The position numbers and the translations under genes are program-made. This document shows positions 17,132 to 26,046 of a DNA stretch of 64,000 nt, in pieces. The notes under the pieces are model-generated. The model saw only the letters and a list, made by a program, of their open reading frames with translations, had not been told where the DNA came from and searched no databases. The stretch is taken from NCBI RefSeq assembly GCF_013407855.1, contig NZ_JACBZH010000001.1, forward strand, positions 1,054,001-1,118,000, written 5' to 3'. Source of the stretch: Actinopolymorpha rutila (GTDB lineage: Bacteria; Actinomycetota; Actinomycetes; Propionibacteriales; Actinopolymorphaceae). The number at the start of each line of letters is the position of its first letter. The first letter of the stretch is position 1.

Positions 17132-19143
17132 ATGCGGGAGACGCCGGACACCGACCAGACCTCTTCGTACGCACGCACCAGGCGCGAGACGCTTCGGCTC
17201 GCGGGCCTCGGACTCGGACTGGCCGCCGCGTCCGTCTCCGGATGTGACGCCCTGTCGACCAAGCCGTCCGGGAAGGCGGCGGACGCCGGCGGCCGGTCGC
17301 GTCCCGCGGGCGCGGCGGAGAAGGAGGCACCGGACCTCGCCACGCGGGCGAAGAAGGGCAGCATCACTCCTCTTCGCGAACGCCTTCCGTCCGCACCGAT
17401 GGTCCTCACGCCGACGGAGCAGGCCGGTCGTTACGGCGGACGGCTGAAGCTGCTCGGACTTCACCAGACGGTCGACGTGAACACCACGATCGGCTACGAG
17501 AACCTCGTGCGCTGGAAGCCCGGCATCCGGACCGACCTCACCGCGGACCAGATCATCCCCAACGTCGCCCGGAACGTCGACGTGAACGACGACGGCACGG
17601 AGTTCACGTTCTCGCTGCGCCCGGGCATGAAGTGGTCGGACGGAAAGCCGTTCGGTGCGGACGACATCATTTCTGGTACGAGAGCGTCGCCTCCAACCGC
17701 GAGCTCACCCCCGTGCCCATCGACTGGCTGACGACCGGCGACCAGCCGTTCCGGGTGGAGAAGAAGGACGACCACACCGTGGTGTTCCGCTTCCCGCGGG
17801 CCAACGGTCTGTTCATGGTCAACCTCGCCACCCAGCGGGGTACGACCATCACCGACTTCCCTGCGCACTACCTGAAGGCGTTCCATCCCGACCACGCGCA
17901 CGACGTCGGCAAACTCGCGAAGGACGCCGGCAAGGACACCTGGGTCGACCTGTTCTGGTCCAAGGCCAACCGGCCGGAGAACCCCGAGCGTCCGGTGATC
18001 GACGCCTGGCAGCTCACCGAGGCGGTCGCCGACTCCAAGCGGCCGGTGGCCGAGCGGAACCCCTACTACTGGAAGACCGACGCCGACGGCAGGCAGCTGC
18101 CCTACATCGACAGCGTCGCGTTCGAACTGGTACAGGACGACGAGACCGCGGTCCTCAAGGCGACCAACGGCGACTTCCACCTGATCGACACCGGCATCAA
18201 CGTGCTGCGCAACAAGCCGGTGTTCGCCCGCAGCCGGGACAAGGCGAAGTACCACTTCTTCGAGACGATCCCGCAGCAGATGAACCAGATGATCGTCATG
18301 CCGAACCTCACGCACCGCGACCCGGCGCTGCGGAGGATCTTTGCCGACAAGGACTTCCGGGTCGGCCTGTCGCACGCGATCAACCGCCAGGAGATCATCA
18401 ACGCCGTCTTCCAGCGGCAGGGCGAGCCGTGGCAGGCCGCCCCACGCCCGGAATCGCCGTACTACAACGAGAAACTCGCCAAGCAGTACACCGAGCACGA
18501 TCCCGCGCTGGCCGGCCGCCACCTGGACAAGGTCCTTCCGAACAAGGACGCCGACGGCTTCCGGCTGCGGCCGGACGGGAAGAAGTTGCTCTTCCAGGTC
18601 GAGGTGACGACCGGGTTTCCCGACCTCATCGACGCCCTCGAACTGATCCGCGGACACTGGCGCACGGTCGGCGTGGACATCAGGGTCAAGAGCGAGGACC
18701 AGTCGCTGTTCTTCGAGCGGATGGACGCCAACGCCCACGACGCCTGCGTCTGGATCGGTGGCGGCGGGCTCGGGTCCACGATGGACCCCTTCTACTACGT
18801 GCCGTACAACTTCAACACCCGCTACGCGATGCCGTGGTACTTCTGGTACGTCAACCCCAAGGACAAGCGGGCGGAGGAGCCGCCGCCCAGGACCCGCCGT
18901 CAGGTCGAGATGTACCGCCGGCTGCTGACCACGACCGACCGCCGCCGCCAGGACGACCTGATGCGGCAGATCATCGAGGTGGCGGCCGAGGAGTTCTACT
19001 GCATGGGCATCGCGTTGCGGAAGCGGGAGTACGGCATCGCCGCCGACCAGCTGCGCAACACGCCCAAGGAGTGCGTCACCGGCTGGCTGCACGCCAACCT
19101 GATGCCGGCCGACCCGCAGCAGTACTACCTCGACGGCAGCTGA
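17132..19143 (+). pseudogene. ABC substrate-binding lipoprotein, family 5, broken by a one-base frameshift
   Basis: Two overlapping reading frames together encode one family 5 binding protein of about 670 residues. The first frame has a TRRETLRLAG Tat-like N region and lipobox SVSGC, then reads through KWSDGKPFGADDI. At about 17670-17680 the conserved continuation FWYES appears one frame over: ATCATTTCTGG has one base fewer than needed for Ile-Ile-Phe-Trp. The second frame then runs to a normal C terminus at 19143. The loss is a single base in a T-rich run, so it is either a recent inactivation or a sequencing error. No permease or ATPase genes adjoin it, so even intact it would be an orphan binding protein that borrows another transporter. 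Confidence 0.85.
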
Positions 19144-19197
19144 GTTCCGGACCCGGCGTAGGGGCGGATCCGCGCGGGATCCGCCCCTACCCGAACC

Positions 19198-20931
19198 TCA
19201 GTGGGACTCGCGCGGGACCTCGTGGCCGCGGGAGCCGGCCAGGAAGTCGAAGTCCACGCCCTCGTGCGCCTGGGTGACGTGGGTCGTGTAGAGCCAGGCG
19301 TACCCGCTCTTGTACTTCTGCTCCGGCGCCCGCCACGCGGCCCGGCGGCGTTCGAGCTCCTCGTCGGAGACGTCGACGGTGATGCTGCGCGCGGGCACGT
19401 CCAGGCTGATCCGGTCACCGGTCCGGACGAGGGCGAGCGGCCCGCCGACCGCGGCCTCCGGCGAGACGTGCAGGACGACCGTGCCGTACGCCGTACCACT
19501 CATCCGGCCGTCGCAGACCCGCACCATGTCGGTGACGCCGGCCTTGAGCAGCTTGGTGGGCAGCGGCACGTTGGACACCTCGGGCATGCCGGGGTAGCCC
19601 TTGGGTCCGGCGTACCGGATCACCAGCACGTCGCTCTCGGTCACGTCCATGTCGGGGTCCTCCGACACGGCGTGGTAGTCCTCGGGGGAGTCGAAGACCA
19701 GGGCGCGTCCCTCGTGCTTGAGCAGGTGCGGCGACACCGCGGACTGCTTGATCACCGCGCCGTTGGGCGCGAGGTTGCCGGACAGGACGGCCGTGCCGGT
19801 GCCGGCGGCCTGGAACGGCTCCTCGATGGTGGTGATGACCTCGCGGTTGAAGCACTCGGCCTGGGCGTTGTTGTCCGCGAGGCCCTTGCCGGTGACGGTG
19901 ATCTGCTCGGAGTGCAGGAGTCCGGCTTCGGCCAGCTGGCGCAGCACCACCGGCAGCCCGCCGGCGTAGCAGAAGTCCTCCATGAGGTACTTCCCCGACG
20001 GCATCAGGTTGACCAGGGTCGGCACCGGCCGGGCGAGCCCGTCGAAGTCGGCCAGGTCGAGCTGGACGCCGAGCCGGCGGGCCAGGGCGAGCAGGTGCAC
20101 GATCGCGTTGGTCGAGCCGCCGATCGCGGCGTTGGCGCGGATGGCGTTCTCGAACGCCTCGCGGGTCAGGATCTGGCTGGGACGCAGGTCCTCCTCGACC
20201 ATGCCGACGATGCGCCGTCCGGCCTCCTGTGCGACCTCGTAGCGCCGCGCGTCCACGGCCGGCCAGGTGGCCGAGCCGGGCAGCTGCATGCCGAGCGCCT
20301 CGGCGACGCAAGCCATGGTTGACGCGGTGCCCATCGTCATGCAGTGCCCGTTGGAGCGGGCCATGCAGCCCTCGGCGAAGTAGCACTCCTCCTGGGTCAT
20401 CTTGCCGGTCTTGAGGTCTTCCTCGAACTTCCACACGTGGGTGCCGGACCCCACGTCCTGGCCGCGGTACTTGCCGTTCAGCATCGGGCCGCCGGTGACC
20501 ATGATCGAGGGCAGGTCGACCGAGGCGGACGCCATCAGCAGGCCGGGGGTGGTCTTGTCGCAGCCGGACAGCAGGACGGTGCCGTCGAGCGGGTTGGCCC
20601 GCATCATCTCCTCGGCCTCCATCGCCAGGAGGTTGCGGTAGAACATCGCCGTCGGCCGCAGCAGTGACTCACCGAGGGCAAGTGCCGGGAACTCCAGCGG
20701 GAAGCCGCCCGCCTGCCACACGCCCCGCTTGACCGCCTCGGCCACCCGGTGCAGGTGGGCGTTGCAGGGAGCGAGCTCGGACCAGGTGGTGGCGATGCCG
20801 ATGACCGGTCGGCCGTCGAAGACCTCCTGGCCGAAGCCCTGGTTGCGCATCCAGGACCGGTGGGCCATGCCCGTGCGGCCGGTCGCACCGAACCAGGCCC
20901 GGCTGCGTAGGCCGTTCGTCTCCCCTGTCAT
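19198..20931 (-). CDS. IlvD/Edd family sugar-acid dehydratase (probable pentonate dehydratase)
   Basis: 577 residues, full length for the family that removes water from dihydroxy acids or aldonic acids using an Fe-S cluster and Mg2+. Cluster cysteines are visible in LSGCDKTTP (about 124) and EGCMARSNGHC (about 190-200). The C half has DGRMSGTAYGTVVLHVSPEA. The overall sequence resembles L-arabinonate/D-xylonate dehydratases more than IlvD of branched-chain synthesis; the arabinan genes beside it support arabinonate to 2-keto-3-deoxyarabinonate (inference). The ATG at 20931 has CTCCT (reverse strand AGGAG) 7 bases upstream; a GTG three bases earlier is possible. Confidence 0.85.
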   Translation of the reverse strand: MTGETNGLRSRAWFGATGRTGMAHRSWMRNQGFGQEVFDGRPVIGIATTWSELAPCNAHLHRVAEAVKRGVWQAGGFPLEFPALALGESLLRPTAMFYRNLLAMEAEEMMRANPLDGTVLLSGCDKTTPGLLMASASVDLPSIMVTGGPMLNGKYRGQDVGSGTHVWKFEEDLKTGKMTQEECYFAEGCMARSNGHCMTMGTASTMACVAEALGMQLPGSATWPAVDARRYEVAQEAGRRIVGMVEEDLRPSQILTREAFENAIRANAAIGGSTNAIVHLLALARRLGVQLDLADFDGLARPVPTLVNLMPSGKYLMEDFCYAGGLPVVLRQLAEAGLLHSEQITVTGKGLADNNAQAECFNREVITTIEEPFQAAGTGTAVLSGNLAPNGAVIKQSAVSPHLLKHEGRALVFDSPEDYHAVSEDPDMDVTESDVLVIRYAGPKGYPGMPEVSNVPLPTKLLKAGVTDMVRVCDGRMSGTAYGTVVLHVSPEAAVGGPLALVRTGDRISLDVPARSITVDVSDEELERRRAAWRAPEQKYKSGYAWLYTTHVTQAHEGVDFDFLAGSRGHEVPRESH

Positions 20932-21265
20932 CACATTGCTCCTTCGGTCGGTTCACCGCGTTCGACAACGCTGGCGACAGTCTAGAGATCCGTCCCGCGC
21001 ACAAAGCCTAGACATCAGACGTATTCCGGTCTCTCCTTTGCCGTTGACGGTCGCCGGACCAGCGCCCAGCATGGGCGGTACGTACGTACGGCAACGCGGA
21101 GCGTGGCGCGTCGTCTCGGATGTCGGTCGGACCGCCAGTCGTCGGCGCCAACACGTCGCGTCCCGGCCACCGGCGTGCAACATTGGCACGCACGCGAAAC
21201 TGGCGCGCACACGAACGCCAGGTTGCTGGGTCGTCGGGTTGGGACGAGAGGACGAGGGACAGACG
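20932..21265. promoter_or_regulatory. Divergent intergenic region with candidate operator
   Basis: About 330 bp separates the dehydratase (minus) from the MFS gene (plus). GTCTAG (20980-20985) and CTAGAC (21008-21013) form an inverted pair 50-80 bp upstream of the dehydratase start, a possible repressor site. A GTACGTACG palindrome lies near 21081-21090. I see no convincing gene or -35/-10 pair here. Confidence 0.35.
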
Positions 21266-22540
21266 GTGCGAACGCCGCGGGCTCCGGTCGGCCAGCCACG
21301 CTTCATCGGCTACCTCCTCGCCCGCGGTCTCAGCTTCGTCGGCGACAACGTCTGGTGGATCGCGGTCGGCTGGTCGGCGGCCCAGCTCGGCGATCCGCGC
21401 CTCACCGGCATCGTCCTGGCCGCCGCCGGGGTTCCCCGGGTGCTGCTCATGCTGCTCGGCGGGGTGCTGGCCGACCTGCGCGGCGCCCGCCGCATCATGC
21501 TCGCCGCCGACCTCGCCGCCGGGGGAGTGGCCCTGGCCGGCGCGTTCCTCACCACCGGCGACTCCCGGCCGACAGCCGCGCTGCTGATCGCGCTCGGTGT
21601 GGTGTTCGGAACCATCGACGCGTTCTACCTGCCCGCCGCCAACAGCTACCTCGCGGTCCTGCTGCCGCACCACCAGCTCCCGAGAGGCGCGGCGATCCGC
21701 CAGCTCGTGCGCAGCGTCGCCGAGGCCGGCGGCCGGGGCCTGGGCGGCGTGCTGGTCGCCCTCGGCGGGTTCGCCCTCGCGGCGTACGTCAACGCCGGCA
21801 CGTTCCTGCTCTGCTTCGCGATCCTGGTGCTGGTGCGCCCGAAGTACCCCATCCAGCGCGCGGCCGAGCGGCCCCGGATGCGCCGGGCGCTCGGCGACGG
21901 ACTGCGCTACGTCGCCGGCCACCCGCTGCTGCGCGGGCTGGCCGTGGTGACTCTGGTCCTGAACGCCGTGTCGGTGCCGATGGAGACGGTCGGCCTGGCG
22001 CTGAAGGCTGAGGACCTCCAGTGGGGTGCCGCGGGATACGGATTGGCGGCCGGTTTCCTCGGCGGCGGCCTGATCGCCGGCGGCCTGATGGGGACGCTGC
22101 TGCGGCCGCCGTCCCGGTCCGGTCTCGCGCTGGCGCTGTGGCTGGTCGCGGCGCTGCCCGGGTTCGCCGGCCTGGTGTTCGCCACCGACCTGTGGCTGGT
22201 GTGCGCGTCGGTGGCCTGGTGGTCGCTGTGCCTGGGCCCGTCGAACGCCATTCTCAGCGGGCTGCTGCTCACCGCCACCCGGCCCGACGTCCTCGGCCGC
22301 GTCCAGAGCGTGGTGACCGTGCTGTCCAGCGCGATGACGCCGCTGGGGACGGCCGCTTTCGGTCTGCTGGTGGGGTTCACCAACCTCACCGCCGTCGGGG
22401 CCGGCTGCCTGGTGTGCCTGGCGGTGACCGCCGCGTGGATGCTCCTCAACCCGGCGATCAGCCGGGCCGAGCTTCTTCCGGTCCGTGACCACGACCTCGA
22501 CGCCGCGCCGGCCGAGGGCAAGGCCGCCTTGTCGCCCTGA
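21266..22540 (+). CDS. MFS transporter (MFS_3/EntS-like exporter type)
   Basis: About 424 residues from a GTG at 21266, preceded by GAGGGAC. Roughly 12 hydrophobic helices; the N terminus reads FIGYLLARGLSFVGDNVWWIAVGW and the loop 2-3 motif is GGVLADLRGARR, as in the EntS-like group that exports siderophores, drugs or sugars. The reading frame stays open well upstream, but that segment (rich in Arg and Thr) does not look like protein. It is divergent from the dehydratase and tail-to-tail with the 22.5-25.8 kb transporter. Cargo is unknown. Confidence 0.82.
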   Translation: MRTPRAPVGQPRFIGYLLARGLSFVGDNVWWIAVGWSAAQLGDPRLTGIVLAAAGVPRVLLMLLGGVLADLRGARRIMLAADLAAGGVALAGAFLTTGDSRPTAALLIALGVVFGTIDAFYLPAANSYLAVLLPHHQLPRGAAIRQLVRSVAEAGGRGLGGVLVALGGFALAAYVNAGTFLLCFAILVLVRPKYPIQRAAERPRMRRALGDGLRYVAGHPLLRGLAVVTLVLNAVSVPMETVGLALKAEDLQWGAAGYGLAAGFLGGGLIAGGLMGTLLRPPSRSGLALALWLVAALPGFAGLVFATDLWLVCASVAWWSLCLGPSNAILSGLLLTATRPDVLGRVQSVVTVLSSAMTPLGTAAFGLLVGFTNLTAVGAGCLVCLAVTAAWMLLNPAISRAELLPVRDHDLDAAPAEGKAALSP

Positions 22541-22554
22541 CGTCACCCCGGCGG

Positions 22555-23448
22555 TCAGCCCTTCAGGCCGGTGCCGGCGATGCCCTCGACGATACGGCGC
22601 TGGAAGAGCAGGAAGACCACCAGCAGCGGAAGTGCGCCCAGGATGGCCGAGGCCATGATCGAGGCGTACTGGATGCCGTACGCGCTGGAGACCGTCGCCA
22701 GCCCGACCGGCAGGGTCATCAACGGCGTGCTGGTCAGCACCAGCAGCGGCCACAGGAAGTTGTTCCAGGACCACACGAACGTGAAGATCGACACCGCCGA
22801 GATCGCCGGCCGGGACAGCGGCAGGAAGATCCGCGAGAAGATGTGGAACCTGCTCGCGCCGTCGACCAGCGCGGCCTCCTCGAGCTCTCGCGGGATGCCG
22901 TCGAAGAACTGCTTGAACACGAACACGGCGACCGGCGCGGCGATCTGCGGCAGGATCACCGCCCAGTAGGTGTCGATCATGCCGACCGCGGCGAACTCCC
23001 GGAACAGCGGCACGATCAGCGCCTGCCCGGGAATCATGATGCCGGCCAGGATGATCCAGAAGACGACGTTGCTGCCGCGGAAGCGGATGCGAGACAACGC
23101 GAACGCCGCCATGCTCGCGGTCACCACCGACAAGGCGGCGACCAGGATCGAGATGATGAAGCTGTTGGCGTACCACTGCAGGATGTTTCCGGCCCCGAGC
23201 ACCTTGCTGTAGGCGGCGACCGTGGGGTTGTCGATCAGCCAGCTGACCGGCACCTTGGTCGTCTCGCCCTCCGGCTTCAGTGAGGTGTCCAGCGCCCACA
23301 GCAGCGGCACCAGCCACAGCAGCGAGAACGCGACGAGCACGCCGATGCAGACCCGGTTGAAGACGCGCTCCCGGCCGCTGCCGGTGCGTAGTTCGTCGCC
23401 CGGCCGGGCGCCGCGGTGCTGGTTTCGTTCGGCGAGGGTGGTGGTCAT
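22555..23448 (-). CDS. Carbohydrate ABC transporter permease (CUT1, MalG-like)
   Basis: 297 residues: a hydrophilic N-terminal tail of about 35 residues, then six helices, EAA loop LEEAALVDGASRF, and the typical IVEGIAGTGLKG tail. Third gene of a minus-strand operon with the other permease (1-bp gap) and a binding protein. As it sits next to GH51 and GH43 arabinanases, arabinose or arabino-oligosaccharides are the likely cargo (inference from context). Confidence 0.93.
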   Translation of the reverse strand: MTTTLAERNQHRGARPGDELRTGSGRERVFNRVCIGVLVAFSLLWLVPLLWALDTSLKPEGETTKVPVSWLIDNPTVAAYSKVLGAGNILQWYANSFIISILVAALSVVTASMAAFALSRIRFRGSNVVFWIILAGIMIPGQALIVPLFREFAAVGMIDTYWAVILPQIAAPVAVFVFKQFFDGIPRELEEAALVDGASRFHIFSRIFLPLSRPAISAVSIFTFVWSWNNFLWPLLVLTSTPLMTLPVGLATVSSAYGIQYASIMASAILGALPLLVVFLLFQRRIVEGIAGTGLKG

Positions 23449-23449
23449 C

Positions 23450-24385
23450 TCAGGCGTCCCTCTCCTGCCGGCGTACGAGCGCGAACCACACCAGCGAAAC
23501 CACCAGGATCACCACGAACAGCAGCATGGAGACCGCCGATCCGTAGCCCACGCGGTAGTCGGTGAAGCCGACGTCGTAGATGTACTGGATCGTGGGCCGG
23601 GTCGCGAAGTCCGGTCCACCGCTGGTCATCAGGTAGATCTGGTCGAAGATCTTCAGCGAGGCGATCACCTGCAGCACCGCCACCAGCGTGGTGGTGCGGC
23701 CGAGCAGCGGAACGGTGATCCGGGTGATCTGCTGCCACGGCGACGCGCCGTCGATGGAGGCTGCCTCGTACAGCTCACGCGGGATGTCCTGCAGCCCGGC
23801 GAGGTAGAGGACGAAGTTGAAGCCCAGCGTCCACCACACGGTGGCGATGGCCACCGAGATCATCGCCCAGTGCGGGTCGCCGAGCCAGACGGGGGACTTG
23901 AAGCCCAGCCGGGTCACCAGGTCGGCGAGCAGGCCGAGGTCGGGGGTGTAGACCCAGTTCCAGATCAGCGCCACGACCGCCGACGGCAGGACGTACGGTG
24001 CGAAGAACGCCAGCCGGAAGAACCATCGTCCCTTCACCGCCCGGTCGGCCAGCAACGCGAACACCAGTGCCAGGATCACCAGCGGCGGTGTGGTCAGGAT
24101 GGTGAACCACACCGTGTGCCACAGCGACGCCCAGAACTGCGGGTCGCCGAAGGCCGCGGCGTAGTTGGACAGGCCGGCGAAACTGCCGAGCCCGCCCTTC
24201 ACCAGGCTGGTGTTGAAGAAGCTCATCACCAGGCCGTACGCGCTCGGCCCGACCAGGAAGAGTGCGTAGAGGACGAGGAACGGTGCGAGGAACGCCAGGC
24301 CGGCAAGGACCGGACGCCCTCGGCGACGCTGGTCGGCACCGGAGGCTGTCGCTCTGGTCTCGGGCGCGACTGTCGAGGTGCCCAC
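23450..24385 (-). CDS. Carbohydrate ABC transporter permease (CUT1, MalF-like)
   Basis: 311 residues from a GTG start, with six helices beginning VLAGLAFLAPFLVLYALF and an EAA loop LYEAASIDGASPW. Partner of the MalG-like protein downstream. It begins 34 bp after the binding-protein gene. No ATPase subunit is encoded in the operon, so a shared MsiK-type ATPase elsewhere in the genome is presumably used. Confidence 0.93.
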   Translation of the reverse strand: MGTSTVAPETRATASGADQRRRGRPVLAGLAFLAPFLVLYALFLVGPSAYGLVMSFFNTSLVKGGLGSFAGLSNYAAAFGDPQFWASLWHTVWFTILTTPPLVILALVFALLADRAVKGRWFFRLAFFAPYVLPSAVVALIWNWVYTPDLGLLADLVTRLGFKSPVWLGDPHWAMISVAIATVWWTLGFNFVLYLAGLQDIPRELYEAASIDGASPWQQITRITVPLLGRTTTLVAVLQVIASLKIFDQIYLMTSGGPDFATRPTIQYIYDVGFTDYRVGYGSAVSMLLFVVILVVSLVWFALVRRQERDA

Positions 24386-24419
24386 AAGACCTCCCGAGAT
24401 GCTCGAAGGAACTGGACTG

Positions 24420-25760
24420 CTAGACGGGTGCCGGCGTGCGGGCCATCTTGGAAATGCCCACCTGGATCTGGTGGATCGCGGCTTCTGGCTGGGTGCGGCC
24501 GCTCAGCACCCCGCCGAGTGCGGAGCCGGCGACCATCTCGAAGTTGGAGCCGGAGCCGGAGTACCACGCCGGCGGGTCGTAGACCGCACTCTCGGCCGCC
24601 GACGCGTAGTTCGACTGCGGTTTGATCTGGTGGTACTTCGGGCTGTCCTGCACCGGTAGCCAGGCGGGGATGTGGCCGCCCTCGGCCCAGGTGATGCTCT
24701 GGTCCAGCATCGACCGGACGAAGCCGAGCACGAGGTCGAGGCGGTGCCGCTCGTACGGCTCCTGACCGGGCATGACGAACGTGTGCGAGTCGGCCTGCAC
24801 GGCGTAGGTGCCGCCCATGACGTTCGGGAACTTCGCCATGCTGAACGGCATCTTCGCGTCCTTGAAGGTGGAGACCTCCCACTCGCCCTGGAAGAAGAAG
24901 CCCGACCGGCTGTTGGCGAACAGCGCCACCGCGCCGCCGTAGTCGATGTCGGTGGGCATCACCTTCTCCTCGACGGTGAGCCGGCGCATCAGTTTGGCGG
25001 CGCGAATCGCCTTGTCGGGTTCGAGAATCTCGTCGGGCGAGGTGCCCATCAGCAGTTTGCCGCCGAGCTGTCCGTACAGGCTGAAGAAGAACCGCCACGG
25101 GGTGGCCGTGTCGGCCACCGACGCCAGCGCGCCGCCCCAGCCCTTGGTGACTTCCTTCGCCTTGTGCAGCGCCTCGACCAGCGCATCCTCGCTGTCGATC
25201 GGCTTCAGTGACCCGTCGGCTGCGAGCAGGCCGGCCTTCTCGCAGATCTTGGTGTTGTAGAACATCACGAACGGGTGGGTGTCGAGCGGGACGGCGTAGA
25301 GCTTGCCGTCGATGGTGGCCCGGTCGACGGCCCGCTGGACGAACTTGTCCTTCGACATGCCGTGACGGGCGAGATCCGCCGGCTCGAACGGCTGGAGCAG
25401 TCCCGCGGCGACCAGCGTCGGCACCCGGGTCAGGTGCGAGATGGCCACATCCGGCGGCTGGGCGCCGAGGGTGGCCAGGGACAGCTTCGTGTAGTACGGG
25501 TTGCCCCAGGTGAGCGTCACCGCGCGCAGGTCCACGGCGGGCTGCTGCTTGCGGTAGACCCCTTCCATGTCCTGCATGCGGACGCCGTCGCCGCCGCCGA
25601 GGAGATTCCAGTAGGTCAGTACGTCGGCGCTCGGCGCCGTCCCGGTGAAGCCCGACTGCAGTTGCTCGGCGCAGCCGGACAGGCTGCCGCCCACGGCGCC
25701 CGCGGCGGCCAGCAGGCCGGTGGCTCGCAGGACGTCCCGTCGACTCGGTAGTGGCGCCAT
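24420..25760 (-). CDS. Sugar ABC transporter substrate-binding lipoprotein (family 1)
   Basis: 446 residues from the ATG at 25760. The N terminus PSRRDVLRATGLLAAAG has twin arginines, and LSGC is a lipobox near residue 30, so it is probably a Tat-exported lipoprotein. The mature protein is a family 1 solute-binding protein (DVLTYWNLLGGGDG; FFFQGEWEV near the C-terminal third). An upstream ATG at 25913 would run the coding frame through tandem GGTGTTC repeats giving RTPNTEHRTPNT; I reject that extension. It is divergently placed from the GH51 gene across a repeat-rich control region. Confidence 0.9.
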   Translation of the reverse strand: MAPLPSRRDVLRATGLLAAAGAVGGSLSGCAEQLQSGFTGTAPSADVLTYWNLLGGGDGVRMQDMEGVYRKQQPAVDLRAVTLTWGNPYYTKLSLATLGAQPPDVAISHLTRVPTLVAAGLLQPFEPADLARHGMSKDKFVQRAVDRATIDGKLYAVPLDTHPFVMFYNTKICEKAGLLAADGSLKPIDSEDALVEALHKAKEVTKGWGGALASVADTATPWRFFFSLYGQLGGKLLMGTSPDEILEPDKAIRAAKLMRRLTVEEKVMPTDIDYGGAVALFANSRSGFFFQGEWEVSTFKDAKMPFSMAKFPNVMGGTYAVQADSHTFVMPGQEPYERHRLDLVLGFVRSMLDQSITWAEGGHIPAWLPVQDSPKYHQIKPQSNYASAAESAVYDPPAWYSGSGSNFEMVAGSALGGVLSGRTQPEAAIHQIQVGISKMARTPAPV

Positions 25761-25811
25761 TGCCTGGGGCACCTCCGTCCGGATGTGGTCGGTGCGGTTT
25801 CGGTGTGCGAA

Positions 25812-25837
25812 GCATTGTGCGTAAGCGTTGTGCGAAA
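25812..25837. repeat. Two 13-bp degenerate tandem units in the control region
   Basis: GCATTGTGCGTAA (25812-25824) is followed directly by GCGTTGTGCGAAA (25825-25837), with a third partial unit GCGTTGCGG, leading straight into the 7-bp repeats. Confidence 0.5.
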
Positions 25838-25844
25838 GCGTTGC

Positions 25845-25879
25845 GGTGTTCGGTGTTCGGTGTTCGGTGTTCGGTGTTC
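25845..25879. repeat. Five perfect tandem copies of GGTGTTC
   Basis: A 7-bp unit repeated exactly five times (35 bp) between the divergent transporter and arabinofuranosidase genes, about 85-120 bp upstream of the transporter start. Copy number could vary by slippage and would change the spacing of promoter elements. The last copy merges into an inverted repeat that looks like an operator. Confidence 0.9.
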
Positions 25880-25909
25880 GAAATATCGAACAATGTGCGT
25901 GATATCGAA
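25876..25909. promoter_or_regulatory. Candidate operator between transporter and GH51 genes
   Basis: GTTCGA (25876-25881) and TCGAAC (25886-25891) are perfect arms around AATA. The overlapping octamer ATATCGAA (25883-25890) recurs at 25902-25909, 19 bases on, which is about two helical turns. This would suit cooperative binding by a LacI- or GntR-type regulator controlling both divergent units. Confidence 0.45.
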
Positions 25910-26046
25910 GCAAAGGCTACGATCACGCTTCGACGACGTCAACGGGGCGGTCTATCCGGTTTCCCAGCAGTTTCGCTGCTCGCCGCCGAACCCGTCCGTC
26001 GCGAGCCAGGTAGCCCCGGGACCTCAGCGGAAGGAAGCCGACGCCC

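Noticed and set aside
25812..25879. Possible CRISPR array
   Set aside because: Units are 7 and 13 bp and directly adjacent without spacers; no cas genes in the window.
25616..25942. N-terminal extensions of the binding protein through the 7-bp repeats
   Set aside because: They would add low-complexity NTEHRTP repeats before a good lipoprotein signal; the ATG at 25760 gives a normal signal peptide.
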